Assembly (NCBI GenBank): GCA_030653935.1
Contig: JAURYL010000044.1
Location: 1 to 50,629, forward strand
Origin: Pseudomonadota bacterium
GTDB lineage: Bacteria > Pseudomonadota > Gammaproteobacteria > Burkholderiales > Thiobacillaceae
Direction: 5' to 3'
DNA length: 50,629 nt
The notes beneath the pieces are model-generated. The model did no database searches. It was given only the letters and a program-made list of their open reading frames with translations, and was not told where the DNA came from. The position numbers were made by a program, and so were the translations under genes. Shown here piece by piece: positions 27,497 through 37,969 of this stretch; position 1 is the stretch's first letter; the number at the start of each line of letters is the position of its first letter.

Positions 27497-27814
27497 ATGC
27501 TTAGCCAGGCCACCCTCCAGGAAGCCGCGCGAGTTCTCGGCGAAGCCGCGAAACCGGCGAAGGTGATCCTGTTTGGCTCCTACGCGCGCGGGGATGCCGA
27601 CGAGGGATCGGACGTGGACTTCATGGTCATCGAGCCCGAGGTAGACAACGAGGGAGAGGAGGCGGTGCGTCTCTATCGGGTATTGCGGCCGATGCGCCTC
27701 CCCGTGGATGTGCTGGTGTATTCCGAGGCTGAAGTCGAACGGCGTCGCGATTGGTGCTCCAGCGCCGTGTACTGGGCGTTGCGCGAGGGCAAAGTGCTTT
27801 ATGAGGCGGGCTGA
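27497..27814 (+). CDS. MNT-type minimal nucleotidyltransferase (antitoxin-like)
   Basis: A 105-residue Pol-beta-superfamily protein. The active-site signature GSYARGDADEGSDVDF gives GS at 27-28 and the metal-binding SDVD at 38-41; a later Asp in VDVLVY would be the third acid. By family knowledge MNT proteins AMPylate or otherwise pair with HEPN RNases in two-gene toxin-antitoxin modules. It starts one base after nuoK and overlaps the HEPN gene by 14 bases, so it should be expressed from the nuo promoter. Base composition does not stand out from its neighbours. Confidence 0.88.
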   Translation: MLSQATLQEAARVLGEAAKPAKVILFGSYARGDADEGSDVDFMVIEPEVDNEGEEAVRLYRVLRPMRLPVDVLVYSEAEVERRRDWCSSAVYWALREGKVLYEAG

Positions 27815-28205
27815 TGATGAGGTGCGTACCCTGTTGCGGTCGGCAGCCCAGGACATGGCGGTGCTCCGGGTCATCCTGGATGCGCCCGAGGTCGAAATCG
27901 AGGGCGTGTGTTTCCATGCCCAGCAATGCGTTGAAAAGGCTTTGAAGGCGATGTTGGCGATGCATGGCGTAGTGTATGAGCGGACTCACAATCTGGTATC
28001 GCTGGCGGACACGCTGGCCGATCTGGGCGTGGCCGCGCCCGTCGATACTGAAACGCTGCTTCGCCTGAATCCCTGCGCCGTGACCTTTCGCTATGGCGAC
28101 ATGAAAATACCCAACATCACTCGTCAGGAAGCCATGATCGATGCCGCGCTAATTCTTGAATGGGCCAATAAAGCAGCGGAATCGGCAGCCGCACGGGAAG
28201 GCTGA
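27801..28205 (+). CDS. HEPN-domain protein (toxin-like partner of MNT)
   Basis: A 134-residue HEPN protein of the PF05168 type. The helix FHAQQCVEKALKAML (38-52) and ERTHNLVSLADTL (60-72) are typical, and FRYGDM (96-101) matches the common xRYxD segment. The RX4-6H RNase motif of the strongest HEPN toxins is not clearly present, so activity is uncertain. The start ATG at 27801 lies inside the MNT gene. The stop is five bases before the nuoL ATG. The pair is wedged into the complex I operon between nuoK and nuoL without visible repeats or mobility genes. Confidence 0.85.
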   Translation: MRRADDEVRTLLRSAAQDMAVLRVILDAPEVEIEGVCFHAQQCVEKALKAMLAMHGVVYERTHNLVSLADTLADLGVAAPVDTETLLRLNPCAVTFRYGDMKIPNITRQEAMIDAALILEWANKAAESAAAREG

Positions 28206-28209
28206 AATC

Positions 28210-30222
28210 ATGGACATGAAAACCCTCTACCTCATCGTTCCCCTCGCCCCGCTGGTCGGCGCCATCATCGCCGGACTGTTCGGCAAGTTCATCGGTCGCG
28301 CCGGCGCGCACACGGTCACCATTCTCGGTGTGGCGATTTCTCTGCTCGCCTCGCTGGCGGTGTTCCAGGACGTGCAGGCCGGCAACACTTTCAACGGCAC
28401 GGTCTACACCTGGCTGACTTCCGGTGACATTACCCTGGAGGTCGGTTTCCTGATCGACCGGCTCACCGCGGTGATGATGCTGGTGGTGACGTTCGTCTCG
28501 CTCATGGTGCATATCTACACCGTCGGCTACATGGCGGATGATCCCGGCTATCAGCGCTTCTTCAGCTACATCTCGCTGTTCACCTTCTCCATGTTGATGC
28601 TGGTGATGAGCAACAACTTCCTGCAGCTGTTCTTCGGCTGGGAAGCGGTGGGCGTGGTGTCGTATCTGCTGATCGGTTTCTGGTATCAGCGCGAGACGGC
28701 GATCTACGCCAACCTCAAGGCCTTCCTGGTCAACCGCGTCGGCGATTTCGGCTTTCTCCTCGGTATCGGCCTGGTGCTGGCCCATTTCGGCACACTCGAT
28801 TACCAGCAGGTCTTCCAGATGGCGCCGCAACTGGCGAATCAGGAAATCAGCCTGATCGATGGCTACTCCTGGCCGTTGATGGCGGTGATCTGCATCCTGC
28901 TGTTCGTCGGCGCGATGGGTAAATCAGCGCAATTCCCGCTGCATGTCTGGCTACCGGATTCGATGGAAGGCCCGACGCCGATTTCCGCGCTGATCCACGC
29001 GGCGACCATGGTGACCGCCGGCATCTTCATGGTGGCGCGGATGTCGCCGCTGTTCGAGTTGTCCGACATCGCCCTGTCCTTCGTCATGGTGATCGGCGCC
29101 ATCACCGCGCTGTTCATGGGTTTCCTCGGCATCATTCAGAACGACATCAAACGTGTGGTGGCGTATTCCACCCTGTCGCAACTGGGCTACATGACCGTGG
29201 CGCTGGGCGCTTCCGCCTACTCGGTGGCGATCTTCCACCTGATGACCCATGCCTTCTTCAAGGCCTTGCTGTTCCTGGCAGCCGGTTCCGTGATAATGGC
29301 CATGCACCACGAGCAGGACATCCGCAACATGGGTGGCTTGCGCAAGTACATGCCGATCACCTGGATCACCTTCCTGATCGGTTCGCTGGCCTTGATCGGC
29401 ACGCCGTTCCTGTCCGGCTTCTATTCCAAGGATTCGATCATCGAGGCGGTGAAGTTCTCGACCCTGCCGGGCTCCGGGTTCGCCTATTTTGCCGTGACCC
29501 TGGGGGTGTTCGTCACCGCCTTCTATTCCTTCCGCCTGTATTTCCTGGTGTTCCACGGCAAGGAGCGCTTCAAGCAGGCCCACGACACCCACGACCACGA
29601 GGCGGACAAGGATGGCGACGCGCACGGCCCCCATCATGGTGGTCATAGCAAGCCGCACGAGACGCCCTGGGTGGTGACCCTGCCGCTGGTGCTGCTGGCG
29701 ATTCCCTCACTCGCCATTGGCTACATCGCCATCGAACCGATGCTGTTCGGTGACTGGTTCGGTCATGCCATTCAGGTCGCAGAGCGCCACGGCGCCATGG
29801 CCGAGTTGCAGCACCACTTCCACGGCGCCGCCGCGATGGCCCTGCATGCCTTGCAAACCGTACCCTTCTGGTTGGCGGCGGCGGGCGTCGGCCTGTCCTG
29901 GTTCTTCTACATGAAGCGCCCGGACATTCCCGCCGCCATCAAGAACCGCTTCAGCCTGATCCATCTGATCCTGGAGAAGAAATACGGCTTCGACGATTTC
30001 AACGACTGGTTCTTCGCCGGTGGCGCCCGCATGTTGGGTGGCCGCTTGTGGCGCTGGGGCGATGCCGCCATCATCGATGGCTTGATCGTTAATGGTTCCG
30101 CCCGGCTGGTCGGCAGGATCGCCAGCATCGTGCGCCACCTGCAATCCGGTTATATCTACCACTATGCCTTCGCCATGATCATCGGTGTGCTGCTTATGGC
30201 CACCCTGTTCGCGCGGGCCTGA
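28210..30222 (+). CDS. nuoL: NADH-quinone oxidoreductase subunit L
   Basis: The distal antiporter-like proton-pumping subunit with a long lateral helix. The 670-residue protein contains FFGWEAVGVVSYLLIGFW, GKSAQFPLHVWLPDSMEGPTP and HAFFKALLFLAAGSVI. A His/Asp-rich loop (HDTHDHEADKDGDAHGPHHGGH) sits near residues 458-480, typical of the C-terminal extension. The start at 28210 begins MDMKTLYLIVP, five bases after the HEPN stop. Confidence 0.97.
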   Translation: MDMKTLYLIVPLAPLVGAIIAGLFGKFIGRAGAHTVTILGVAISLLASLAVFQDVQAGNTFNGTVYTWLTSGDITLEVGFLIDRLTAVMMLVVTFVSLMVHIYTVGYMADDPGYQRFFSYISLFTFSMLMLVMSNNFLQLFFGWEAVGVVSYLLIGFWYQRETAIYANLKAFLVNRVGDFGFLLGIGLVLAHFGTLDYQQVFQMAPQLANQEISLIDGYSWPLMAVICILLFVGAMGKSAQFPLHVWLPDSMEGPTPISALIHAATMVTAGIFMVARMSPLFELSDIALSFVMVIGAITALFMGFLGIIQNDIKRVVAYSTLSQLGYMTVALGASAYSVAIFHLMTHAFFKALLFLAAGSVIMAMHHEQDIRNMGGLRKYMPITWITFLIGSLALIGTPFLSGFYSKDSIIEAVKFSTLPGSGFAYFAVTLGVFVTAFYSFRLYFLVFHGKERFKQAHDTHDHEADKDGDAHGPHHGGHSKPHETPWVVTLPLVLLAIPSLAIGYIAIEPMLFGDWFGHAIQVAERHGAMAELQHHFHGAAAMALHALQTVPFWLAAAGVGLSWFFYMKRPDIPAAIKNRFSLIHLILEKKYGFDDFNDWFFAGGARMLGGRLWRWGDAAIIDGLIVNGSARLVGRIASIVRHLQSGYIYHYAFAMIIGVLLMATLFARA

Positions 30223-30236
30223 ACAAGAAAACGACC

Positions 30237-31733
30237 ATGACGGAAGGATTAGGAATCGGCCTGTTGAGCCTCGTGATATGGGTGCCCATCCTGGTGGGCG
30301 TGCTCATCCTCATTACCGGCGGCGACGAGAACGCGGAGGGACAGCGGACCCTGGCCCTGCTCGGGTCCGTGCTCGGGTTCGCGGTCGCCATCCCGCTCTG
30401 GACCGGTTTCGATACCGGCACGGCGGCGATGCAGTTCGAGGAGCTGGCGCGTTGGGTGCCGATGTTCAAGATCAACTACCACCTCGGGGTGGACGGCATT
30501 TCCATGCCCTTGATCCTGCTCAACAGCTTCACCACCATATTGGTGGTGCTGGCCGGCTGGGAGGTGATCAAAGAGCGCGCCGGGCAGTACATGGCGGCTT
30601 TCCTGATCCAGTCCGGCCTGATCAATGGTGTTTTTGCTTCACTCGACGGCATTCTGTTCTATGTCTTCTTCGAGGCGATGCTGATTCCGCTCTATCTGAT
30701 CATCGGCATGTGGGGCGGTCCCAATCGCGTCTATGCTGCGATCAAGTTCTTCCTCTACACCCTGCTCGGTTCGCTGCTGATGCTGGTTTCGTTGCTCTAC
30801 CTGTTCTTCCAGAGCGGCGGCAGCTTCGATATTCTCACTTGGCACAAGATGCCGCTGGCGATGACCGCGCAGATCCTGCTGTTCATCGCCTTCTTCTTCG
30901 GTTTCGCGGTGAAAGTGCCGATGTGGCCGGTGCACACCTGGTTGCCGGATGCCCACGTCGAGGCGCCAACCGGCGGTTCCGTGGTGCTGGCGGCGATCAC
31001 CCTGAAGGTGGGCGCCTACGGCTTCCTGCGCTTCGCCATGCCGATCACGCCCGACGCCAGCCACTATCTGGCCGGGTTCATGGTTACCCTGTCGCTGATC
31101 GCGGTGGTCTACATTGGCCTGGTCGCGCTGGTGCAGTCGGATATGAAGAAGCTGATCGCCTATTCGTCGATTGCCCATATGGGTTTCGTCACCCTGGGTT
31201 TTTTCATCTTCAACCAGCTCGGCATGGAAGGCGGCCTGATCCAGATGATTTCGCATGGATTCATCTCCGCCGCCATGTTCCTCTGCGTCGGCATCATGTA
31301 TGACCGCGTGCACTCGCGCCAGATCGCCGATTACGGTGGCGTCGCCAATCGCATGCCAATGTTCGCGGCATTCTTCATGTTGTTCGCGATGGCCAACGCC
31401 GGCTTGCCCGGCACCTCCGGTTTCGTCGGCGAGTTCATGGTGATCCTGGCGACCGTGAAGGTGAATTTCTGGTGGGCGTTCCTCGCCGCCACCACCCTGA
31501 TCTTCGGCGCCGCCTACACCCTGTGGATGTACAAGCGCGTGGTATTCGGCGCGGTCGGCAACGCCCATGTGGATGAAATGCGCGACATCAACGGCCGTGA
31601 ATTCCTGGTGCTGACGTTGCTGGCCGTCTGTGTGCTGGGCATGGGTCTTTACCCGCTGCCCCTGACCGAGGTCATGCACGCTTCCGTGGACAATCTGCTG
31701 GTGCACCTGTCGCACAGCAAACTGGTGCCCTGA
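30237..31733 (+). CDS. nuoM: NADH-quinone oxidoreductase subunit M
   Basis: A second antiporter-like proton-pumping membrane subunit. The 498-residue protein has about 14 helices, with the conserved FFEAMLIPLYLIIGMWGG, FAVKVPMWPVHTWLPDAHVEAPT and SHGFISAAMFLCVG stretches. It lies 14 bases after nuoL. Confidence 0.97.
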   Translation: MTEGLGIGLLSLVIWVPILVGVLILITGGDENAEGQRTLALLGSVLGFAVAIPLWTGFDTGTAAMQFEELARWVPMFKINYHLGVDGISMPLILLNSFTTILVVLAGWEVIKERAGQYMAAFLIQSGLINGVFASLDGILFYVFFEAMLIPLYLIIGMWGGPNRVYAAIKFFLYTLLGSLLMLVSLLYLFFQSGGSFDILTWHKMPLAMTAQILLFIAFFFGFAVKVPMWPVHTWLPDAHVEAPTGGSVVLAAITLKVGAYGFLRFAMPITPDASHYLAGFMVTLSLIAVVYIGLVALVQSDMKKLIAYSSIAHMGFVTLGFFIFNQLGMEGGLIQMISHGFISAAMFLCVGIMYDRVHSRQIADYGGVANRMPMFAAFFMLFAMANAGLPGTSGFVGEFMVILATVKVNFWWAFLAATTLIFGAAYTLWMYKRVVFGAVGNAHVDEMRDINGREFLVLTLLAVCVLGMGLYPLPLTEVMHASVDNLLVHLSHSKLVP

Positions 31734-31739
31734 TCGATC

Positions 31740-33194
31740 ATGCACGCAATGAACTTCACCTTCTCCGACCTCATCCCCGCTCTGCCCGAGATATTCGTGC
31801 TGATCATGGCCTGCGCCATCCTGCTGATCGATGTCATCAGCAAACAGCGCATGTGGTCCTATACGCTGACCCTGCTTACCCTGGCCGGCGCGGCGGCGAT
31901 CACCCTCTTTTCCGCCACCGGCGCGCCGCAGTATGCCTTCGGCGGCCAGTTCGTCGACGACATGATGGCCGACGTGCTGAAAATGATGACCTACCTTTCG
32001 GGCATCGCGGTACTGGTCTATTCGCGGGTCTATCTGCTCGAGCGCGGCCTGTTCAAGGGCGAGTACTTCGTGCTGCTTCTGTTCGCCATCCTGGGCATGA
32101 TGGTCATGATTTCGGCCAACCATTTCCTGGTGCTTTACGTCGGCCTGGAACTGCTGTCGTTGTCACTCTATGCCTTGGTCGCCATGCGGCGTGACAATGC
32201 CCAGGCCACCGAGGCGGCAATGAAGTATTTCATCCTGGGGGCGCTTGCCTCCGGCCTGCTGCTCTACGGCATGTCCATTCTTTACGGACTTACCGGCACG
32301 CTGGAACTGAACAAGATGGCCGCCACCGTCTACATGGGCGTGCAGAATCCCATGCTGCTCAGCTTCGGCCTGGTGTTCCTGGTCGCCGGCCTTGGATTCA
32401 AACTGGGAGTGGCACCCTTCCACATGTGGGTGCCTGACGTCTACCAGGGCGCGCCCAGCGCCGTGACCCTGTTCATCGGTTCCGCGCCCAAGCTCGCCGC
32501 CTTCGCCTTCACCATGCGCATCCTGGTCGACGGCCTGCAACCGGCTGTGGCGGAGTGGCAAGGCATGCTGGCGGTGATGGCGGTGCTCAGCCTGGCTATC
32601 GGCAACCTGGCCGCCATCATGCAGACCAACATCAAGCGCATGCTGGCCTACTCGACTATTTCACACATGGGCTTCCTGCTCCTGGGCATTCTTTCCGGCA
32701 CCTTCGCCGGCTACGCGGTCTCGATGTTCTACGCCATCGTCTACGTGCTGATGAGCCTGGGTACCTTCGGCCTGGTGGTGTACTTGTCGCAAAATGGTCT
32801 GGAAGCCGAGAATCTGGACGATTTCAAGGGTTTGAATAGTCGGCAGCCCTGGCTGGCGGCGCTGATGGGCATGTTGATGTTCTCCATGGCCGGCATCCCA
32901 CCTTTCGTCGGTTTCTACGCCAAGCTCTCGGTGTTACAGGCTCTGGTTGGCGCCGGCTGGCTGTGGCTGGCCCTGGTCGCGGTGCTGTTCTCGCTGATCG
33001 GCGCCTATTACTACCTGCGCGTGGTGAAAATCCTCTATTTCGACGCCCCCGCCGTTGATGCGCCGACGATTACCGGCCAGGCGGACAGCCACGCGCTGCT
33101 CTCGCTCAATGGTCTGGCCGTGTTGCTGTTGGGATTGGCGCCACAAGGGTTGATCGCGCTCTGCGTCTACGCGATGCAGATGTCGATTCAATAG
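31740..33194 (+). CDS. nuoN: NADH-quinone oxidoreductase subunit N
   Basis: The third antiporter-like subunit and last gene of the operon. The 484-residue protein includes [35 protein letters not shown] and [15 protein letters not shown] second ATG at 31749 is possible. No convincing terminator with a T-run follows; a GC-rich hairpin lies about 115 bases downstream. Confidence 0.97.
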   Translation: MHAMNFTFSDLIPALPEIFVLIMACAILLIDVISKQRMWSYTLTLLTLAGAAAITLFSATGAPQYAFGGQFVDDMMADVLKMMTYLSGIAVLVYSRVYLLERGLFKGEYFVLLLFAILGMMVMISANHFLVLYVGLELLSLSLYALVAMRRDNAQATEAAMKYFILGALASGLLLYGMSILYGLTGTLELNKMAATVYMGVQNPMLLSFGLVFLVAGLGFKLGVAPFHMWVPDVYQGAPSAVTLFIGSAPKLAAFAFTMRILVDGLQPAVAEWQGMLAVMAVLSLAIGNLAAIMQTNIKRMLAYSTISHMGFLLLGILSGTFAGYAVSMFYAIVYVLMSLGTFGLVVYLSQNGLEAENLDDFKGLNSRQPWLAALMGMLMFSMAGIPPFVGFYAKLSVLQALVGAGWLWLALVAVLFSLIGAYYYLRVVKILYFDAPAVDAPTITGQADSHALLSLNGLAVLLLGLAPQGLIALCVYAMQMSIQ

Positions 33195-33308
33195 CGGGGT
33201 AGGGCGGTGGGCCGGCTTTGCGCTTGCCCACATACTGGCGCTCTTGAGCGCAATGCTCCGCGCCGCAAGGGCACGGAGGGGTGAGACCAAAGAGTTAGCT
33301 GTGCCCCC

Positions 33309-33331
33309 GGCTCGGGAAAAACGCCCGAGCC
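33309..33331. terminator. GC-rich hairpin between nuoN and the Cys-rich peptide gene
   Basis: GGCTCGGG at 33309-33316 pairs with CCCGAGCC at 33324-33331. The genes on both sides converge here, so a two-way transcript end would make sense, but neither strand shows a clear T-run. Confidence 0.3.
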
Positions 33332-33389
33332 GCCCCCCGTGGGGGCCAAGTCGTACTTGGGGCGGCCCGGCGAACGACTTGAGAGCGGC

Positions 33390-33779
33390 TTACTTGCCGC
33401 CGCACTTGCCTTCCTTGCTCGGCATGCCGCCGCATTTGCCTTCCTTCTCGGGCTTCTTGGCGCCGCCGCAACTGCCTTCCTTGCCCTTCATGCCGCCGCA
33501 CTTGCCTTCTTTTTCAGACTTCTTGGCCCCGCCGCAGCTGCCTTCCTTGTCTTTCATACCGCCGCACTTGCCTTCTTTTTCAGACTTTTTGGCCCCGCCG
33601 CAGCTGCCTTCCTTATCTTTCATACCGCCGCATTTGCCATGGGACGACGCCAGGATGAAGCTTTTTTCCACGGTGGCGGAGGCAAACGGGTTGTCCGCCG
33701 CCGCAGCGGGCGCAACTGAAAGAAATGTGGCGAAGGCGGAGCCCAGGAGCAGGGAGAGCACGGTTTTCTTGAGGGTCAT
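33390..33779 (-). CDS. Orphan HvfA-like Cys-rich repeat precursor peptide
   Basis: A 129-residue secreted peptide with a Sec signal (about 1-28, ending APAAAA). The mature start, [17 protein letters not shown], matches the precursor at 38959 (GNPFAMQSLNSGYVVAA). The rest is repeats with eight Cys: four EGKCGG, three EGSCGG and one HGKCGG, separated by MKDK and AKKSEK linkers. In HvfA-type precursors the EGKCG Cys are converted by MNIO (DUF692) enzymes into oxazolone/thioamide groups that bind copper. No modifying enzyme lies next to this gene; the nearest is at 39325, so modification in trans is inferred. AAAGGAAA precedes the ATG. It could also be an unmodified metal-binding peptide. Confidence 0.75.
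   Translation of the reverse strand: MTLKKTVLSLLLGSAFATFLSVAPAAAADNPFASATVEKSFILASSHGKCGGMKDKEGSCGGAKKSEKEGKCGGMKDKEGSCGGAKKSEKEGKCGGMKGKEGSCGGAKKPEKEGKCGGMPSKEGKCGGK
33427..33624 (-). repeat. Three 66-bp tandem repeats coding for Cys-rich units
   Basis: Units at 33427-33492, 33493-33558 and 33559-33624 are each 66 bases (22 codons) and very similar, the last two nearly identical. Each codes for one EGSCGG and one EGKCGG motif. Copy number could change by slippage without breaking the frame. Confidence 0.85.
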
Positions 33780-33950
33780 GATATTTCCTTTCGATTAGAC
33801 GTTCGGTTAGATGCCGTAGGCACGAGTACGTCGGATTCACGCGGGTGTGGAACAGGAAAGCGCCCTCGAATGGGGGTCGCCGCAATGTAGGCGGGAGGCC
33901 TCCGGTTTGGCAAGTTCTTTTTAAAAGTCAACAAGATACGTAGCTCTTGA

Positions 33951-35156
<1,206 letters not shown>

Positions 35157-35159
35157 TGT

Positions 35160-35195
35160 GACCCCGGCCGAGCAGCCACCCGGCCGGCTCGGGTC
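35160..35195. terminator. Possible shared hairpin between convergent argB and psiE-like genes
   Basis: GACCC at 35160-35164 can pair with GGGTC at 35191-35195 and CGGCCG at 35065+100 (35165-35170) with CGGCCG at 35181-35186. The 38-base gap between two convergent stops is a natural site for a shared transcript end, but no T-run is present. Confidence 0.3.
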
Positions 35196-35593
35196 TAATC
35201 CCGTTCGTTGTAGGAATAACGAACGTGGCCGTAACGCAGCGCCAGTACCGCCAGTGTGAGCAGGAGCATGGATGCCGCGACACCGATCATGTGCCACATG
35301 TCCAGGTTCTTCATGTCCAGCACCAGGTAACGCGCCAGGGCGACGATGGCGATATAGACGGGGAAGCGCACCGGTAGTTTGCCGGACTCGAAATACATGG
35401 CCACCATTGCCAGGATTTCCAGATAGAGAAACATCAGCAACAAATCGGCCAAAGTGACCACACCCGCGTTGACCATATGACTGACTTCGAGGTAACCGGC
35501 AATGACCGTGGCGATCGTAATGACCGTCAGGCCAATAAATTCGACGAAACCGAGGATGGTCTGTGCGTGGTGAGTGAAGATGTTCTGGCGCAT
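35195..35593 (-). CDS. PsiE-family inner-membrane protein
   Basis: A 132-residue protein with four membrane helices (about 16-35, 45-66, 75-94, 101-120). Family-like stretches are VVTLADLLLMFLYLEILAMVAMYFESGKLPVRFPVYIAIVALAR-type sequence and LALRYGHVRYSYNERD at the end. The E. coli relative is induced by phosphate starvation; its molecular role is not known. AGGAGAG lies before the ATG. It stands alone on the minus strand. The PstS-like protein in the divergent gene may hint at a common phosphate link, which is inference. Confidence 0.8.
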   Translation of the reverse strand: MRQNIFTHHAQTILGFVEFIGLTVITIATVIAGYLEVSHMVNAGVVTLADLLLMFLYLEILAMVAMYFESGKLPVRFPVYIAIVALARYLVLDMKNLDMWHMIGVAASMLLLTLAVLALRYGHVRYSYNERD

Positions 35594-35801
35594 GGCGGCT
35601 CTCCTTTGTGGCTGGGGCGCATGCTACAACACCCGGCCGGGATGCGCGCGGGGACACTCGGGAGCGACTATACTTGCGCCCGAAAAACGCTAGATAGCCC
35701 TGGGGACGGCCCTGGGATGTCGCCTGGCACACATGCGGGTCATCGGCTGTGTGAGCCCGGGCGCGGCTGGGGGAATACATGAATTACCGCCAATTCATTC
35801 T

Positions 35802-36236
35802 ATGATGCTTTCAATCCATCGCCATATTCTCCGGGCAGGGCTCGCCGCGCTTGTGCTGTGCGGCAACGGGGTGGCATGGGGGGTCGAGGTCATCGTTCAT
35901 CCGGGGGTGTCGACAACAGAAGTAACGCGTCCGCTTGCTCGTCTGATCTTTGGCGCGAAGGTGACGCGATGGGATGATGGCGCCGCCATCCGGGTTTTCG
36001 TTCTGCCGGATGAATCGCCGCTGCACCATGAGTTGAGCAAGAGCATCCTCAATCTGTATCCATACCAGCTCCGCGCGGCCTGGGATCGCATCATCTACAC
36101 CGGCATCGGCCTGGCGCCGATTCAGGTCGCGAATGAAGCGGAAATGCGCCGGCAGGTCGCCTCGGTTCCTGGCGCGATCGGTTATATCGGGAAGGTATTC
36201 ACCTATGACAAAGTTCGTGCGTTACCCGTACGCTGA
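35802..36236 (+). CDS. Small PstS-like periplasmic substrate-binding protein
   Basis: A 144-residue protein with a signal peptide (about 1-28, LRAGLAALVLCGNGVAWG). The rest resembles a short phosphate-type binding domain: VIVHPGVSTTEVTRPLARLIFGAKVTRW-type sequence and a closing GAIGYIGK. This half-size form is usual for stand-alone proteins linked to signalling or porins rather than Pst transporters. ATG codons at 35802 and 35805 are both possible. It overlaps the porin gene by 32 bases, so the two are probably translated together. Confidence 0.75.
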   Translation: MMLSIHRHILRAGLAALVLCGNGVAWGVEVIVHPGVSTTEVTRPLARLIFGAKVTRWDDGAAIRVFVLPDESPLHHELSKSILNLYPYQLRAAWDRIIYTGIGLAPIQVANEAEMRRQVASVPGAIGYIGKVFTYDKVRALPVR

Positions 36237-37458
36237 ATTCGTGCCCCTTCTGGCGCTGCTCATGTTGCTCGGGGCGCCACCGGCGCGCGCGGAAGCGAAC
36301 GACGCCGCTGATTTTCGCTTCCAGGGATTCGTCAGCCAGCGATTGACCGCCAGCAGCGGCAACAACAACTTTTTCGGAGAAACCGCCGACCGGCTTTCGG
36401 CTGACTACACGGAGTTGGGCCTCGGCGCTTCCTGGCGGCCTAGGCCGCAATGGCTGCTGGCGGGCCAGGCTATCTACCGCCGTGGCGGAGAGTCCGAGGA
36501 TGGCAGGATCGAGCCCGATTATTACTATGTCGCCTACACCCCCTGGGAAAGCGAGGAGGGGCATATTACGGCCAAGCTGGGCAAGATCAAGGTGCCTTAT
36601 GGGCTTTACAACGACATGCGCGACACCCCGATGACGCGGCCGGGGATACTGGCGCCGCAATCTCTCTATCTCGATGCATTACGCCAACTCAATCAGGCCG
36701 CGGGTGGCGTCCACCTGGAAGCGGAGCGCATATTTGGGGACAACTCAGCCACGCTTCGTTTCTCCCAGATCAAGCCGAATGTACGCAGCGACAACACCTA
36801 TTGGGCGTTTCTGGGGGATCGCGCGGTATATCCGGGTGAACTCTATTCTCGTGACAATGAGGCGTTCTCGGGACAACTGGCGTATGACCATGACGGAGGT
36901 CGCTTGCGCGCCTGGATCAGTCATGCGCAAGGTCTCGCCTATTACCGGCCCGCAGCGGGGGATTCATGGATTACAGGTGACCTCGATTTCAAATTCACGG
37001 CGCTGTCGCTGCAATGGAATGGCGAAAACTTTTCCCTCACGGGGGAGCGGGCGCGTAATCGCTTCCTTACCAAGCTCGTCAACACCAATCCCGCGTTGAC
37101 GGGAAGCAACCTTGACGTAGGCTATTCCTGGTACCTCCAGGGGCAATGGCGCTTCGCGCCCCGCTGGGAAGCGCTTCTGCGCTATGACGCTATTTTCATC
37201 GACCAGAACGATAAAGACGGCGCGCGCTTCGCGGCAAACAATCCGGGGCGGGCCGCCTGGTCACGTTATGCGAAGGATTGGACCGTTGGCGTGCGCTATC
37301 GCCTTGACCGTCAGTGGCTGCTGGCGGGGGAGTTGCACCATGTCGATGGCACGAACTGGCTGCCCCCGGCGGATAACCTGAGCAATGGGCAGTGGCTTTC
37401 CCCCAATACCGACAGAAAATGGAACCTGCTGCTGTTGCAGGCGACCTACCAGTTCTAA
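36205..37458 (+). CDS. Outer-membrane porin-like beta-barrel protein
   Basis: A 417-residue protein with a signal peptide ending PPARA, and alternating amphipathic strands throughout (FRFQGFVSQRLTAS, LSLQWNGENFSLTGERARN, WTVGVRYRLDRQWLLAGELHHV). It ends in Phe (LLLLQATYQF), the usual signal for insertion into the outer membrane. Substrate is unknown. The start at 36205 (MTKFVRYPYA) lies within the upstream PstS-like gene. Context suggests a porin paired with a periplasmic binding protein, possibly for anions; that is inference. Confidence 0.8.
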   Translation: MTKFVRYPYAEFVPLLALLMLLGAPPARAEANDAADFRFQGFVSQRLTASSGNNNFFGETADRLSADYTELGLGASWRPRPQWLLAGQAIYRRGGESEDGRIEPDYYYVAYTPWESEEGHITAKLGKIKVPYGLYNDMRDTPMTRPGILAPQSLYLDALRQLNQAAGGVHLEAERIFGDNSATLRFSQIKPNVRSDNTYWAFLGDRAVYPGELYSRDNEAFSGQLAYDHDGGRLRAWISHAQGLAYYRPAAGDSWITGDLDFKFTALSLQWNGENFSLTGERARNRFLTKLVNTNPALTGSNLDVGYSWYLQGQWRFAPRWEALLRYDAIFIDQNDKDGARFAANNPGRAAWSRYAKDWTVGVRYRLDRQWLLAGELHHVDGTNWLPPADNLSNGQWLSPNTDRKWNLLLLQATYQF

Positions 37459-37520
37459 CAAGCTGCTAGGCTTCCCCCCGAATTTTCGTCTTCCAAGGCT
37501 GACATAACAGGGATGTCACG

Positions 37521-37910
37521 ATGGAAAGGAAGACGATGAAGATCCCGAAGCAGGAATACATGGCCGAATTCAAGGAACTGTCGGTCAAGCGAGTTAAACC
37601 AGGGAGTTGGAGCTGATTGAGCAGGCGTTGCCGCAACTGGGTCAAAGCAGCAGCGGGCCGCCTTTGAGCTGACGAAGCTGTGCGCCGTTCTGGATGTCGC
37701 GTGAGCCCAGGATGACGGTGGACCTCGTGACCGAAGCGCTGACCATGGCGTGGTTCCGCGGGCGACCGGCGCCGGGGGGGCTTCATCACTCTGACCGAGG
37801 CAGCCAGGTATTTCAGGCCAAGCTGGCCGATCGCGGAATGACTTGTTCGATGAGCCGCAAGGGCAACTGCTGAGATAACGCGCCGACCGAGAGTCGGTTC
37901 AACAGTTCAT
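37521..37910 (+). pseudogene. Decayed IS3-family transposase (orfA and orfB remnants)
   Basis: From 37521 the frame reads MKIPKQEYMAEFKELSVKRVK, the N-terminus of IS3-type OrfA, then breaks. A later stretch in another frame encodes an RNWVKAA-like helix. From about 37728 pieces of OrfB appear: EALTMAWFRGRPAP, HHSDRGSQVFQAKLADRGMT, CSMSRKGNC, then DNAPTES. Several stops and frameshifts and large internal losses make it inactive. No intact inverted repeats were found. It ends about 60 bases before the ECF sigma gene. Confidence 0.85.
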
Positions 37911-37969
37911 AATCGCGGCGCCAATTTCGCATCCGAGCACACCCCCCCGCTCACCCCAAGGAGGCCGAA

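Noticed and set aside
33427-33624. Tandem 66-bp repeats considered as a CRISPR array
   Set aside because: There are no distinct spacers; the whole unit repeats in frame and codes for Cys-rich motifs. No cas genes are present.
33339-33719. Plus-strand frame opposite the Cys-rich peptide gene
   Set aside because: The product is a repetitive Ala/Phe/Leu sequence forced by the repeats on the other strand; the minus-strand frame has a signal peptide, ribosome site and recognised motifs.
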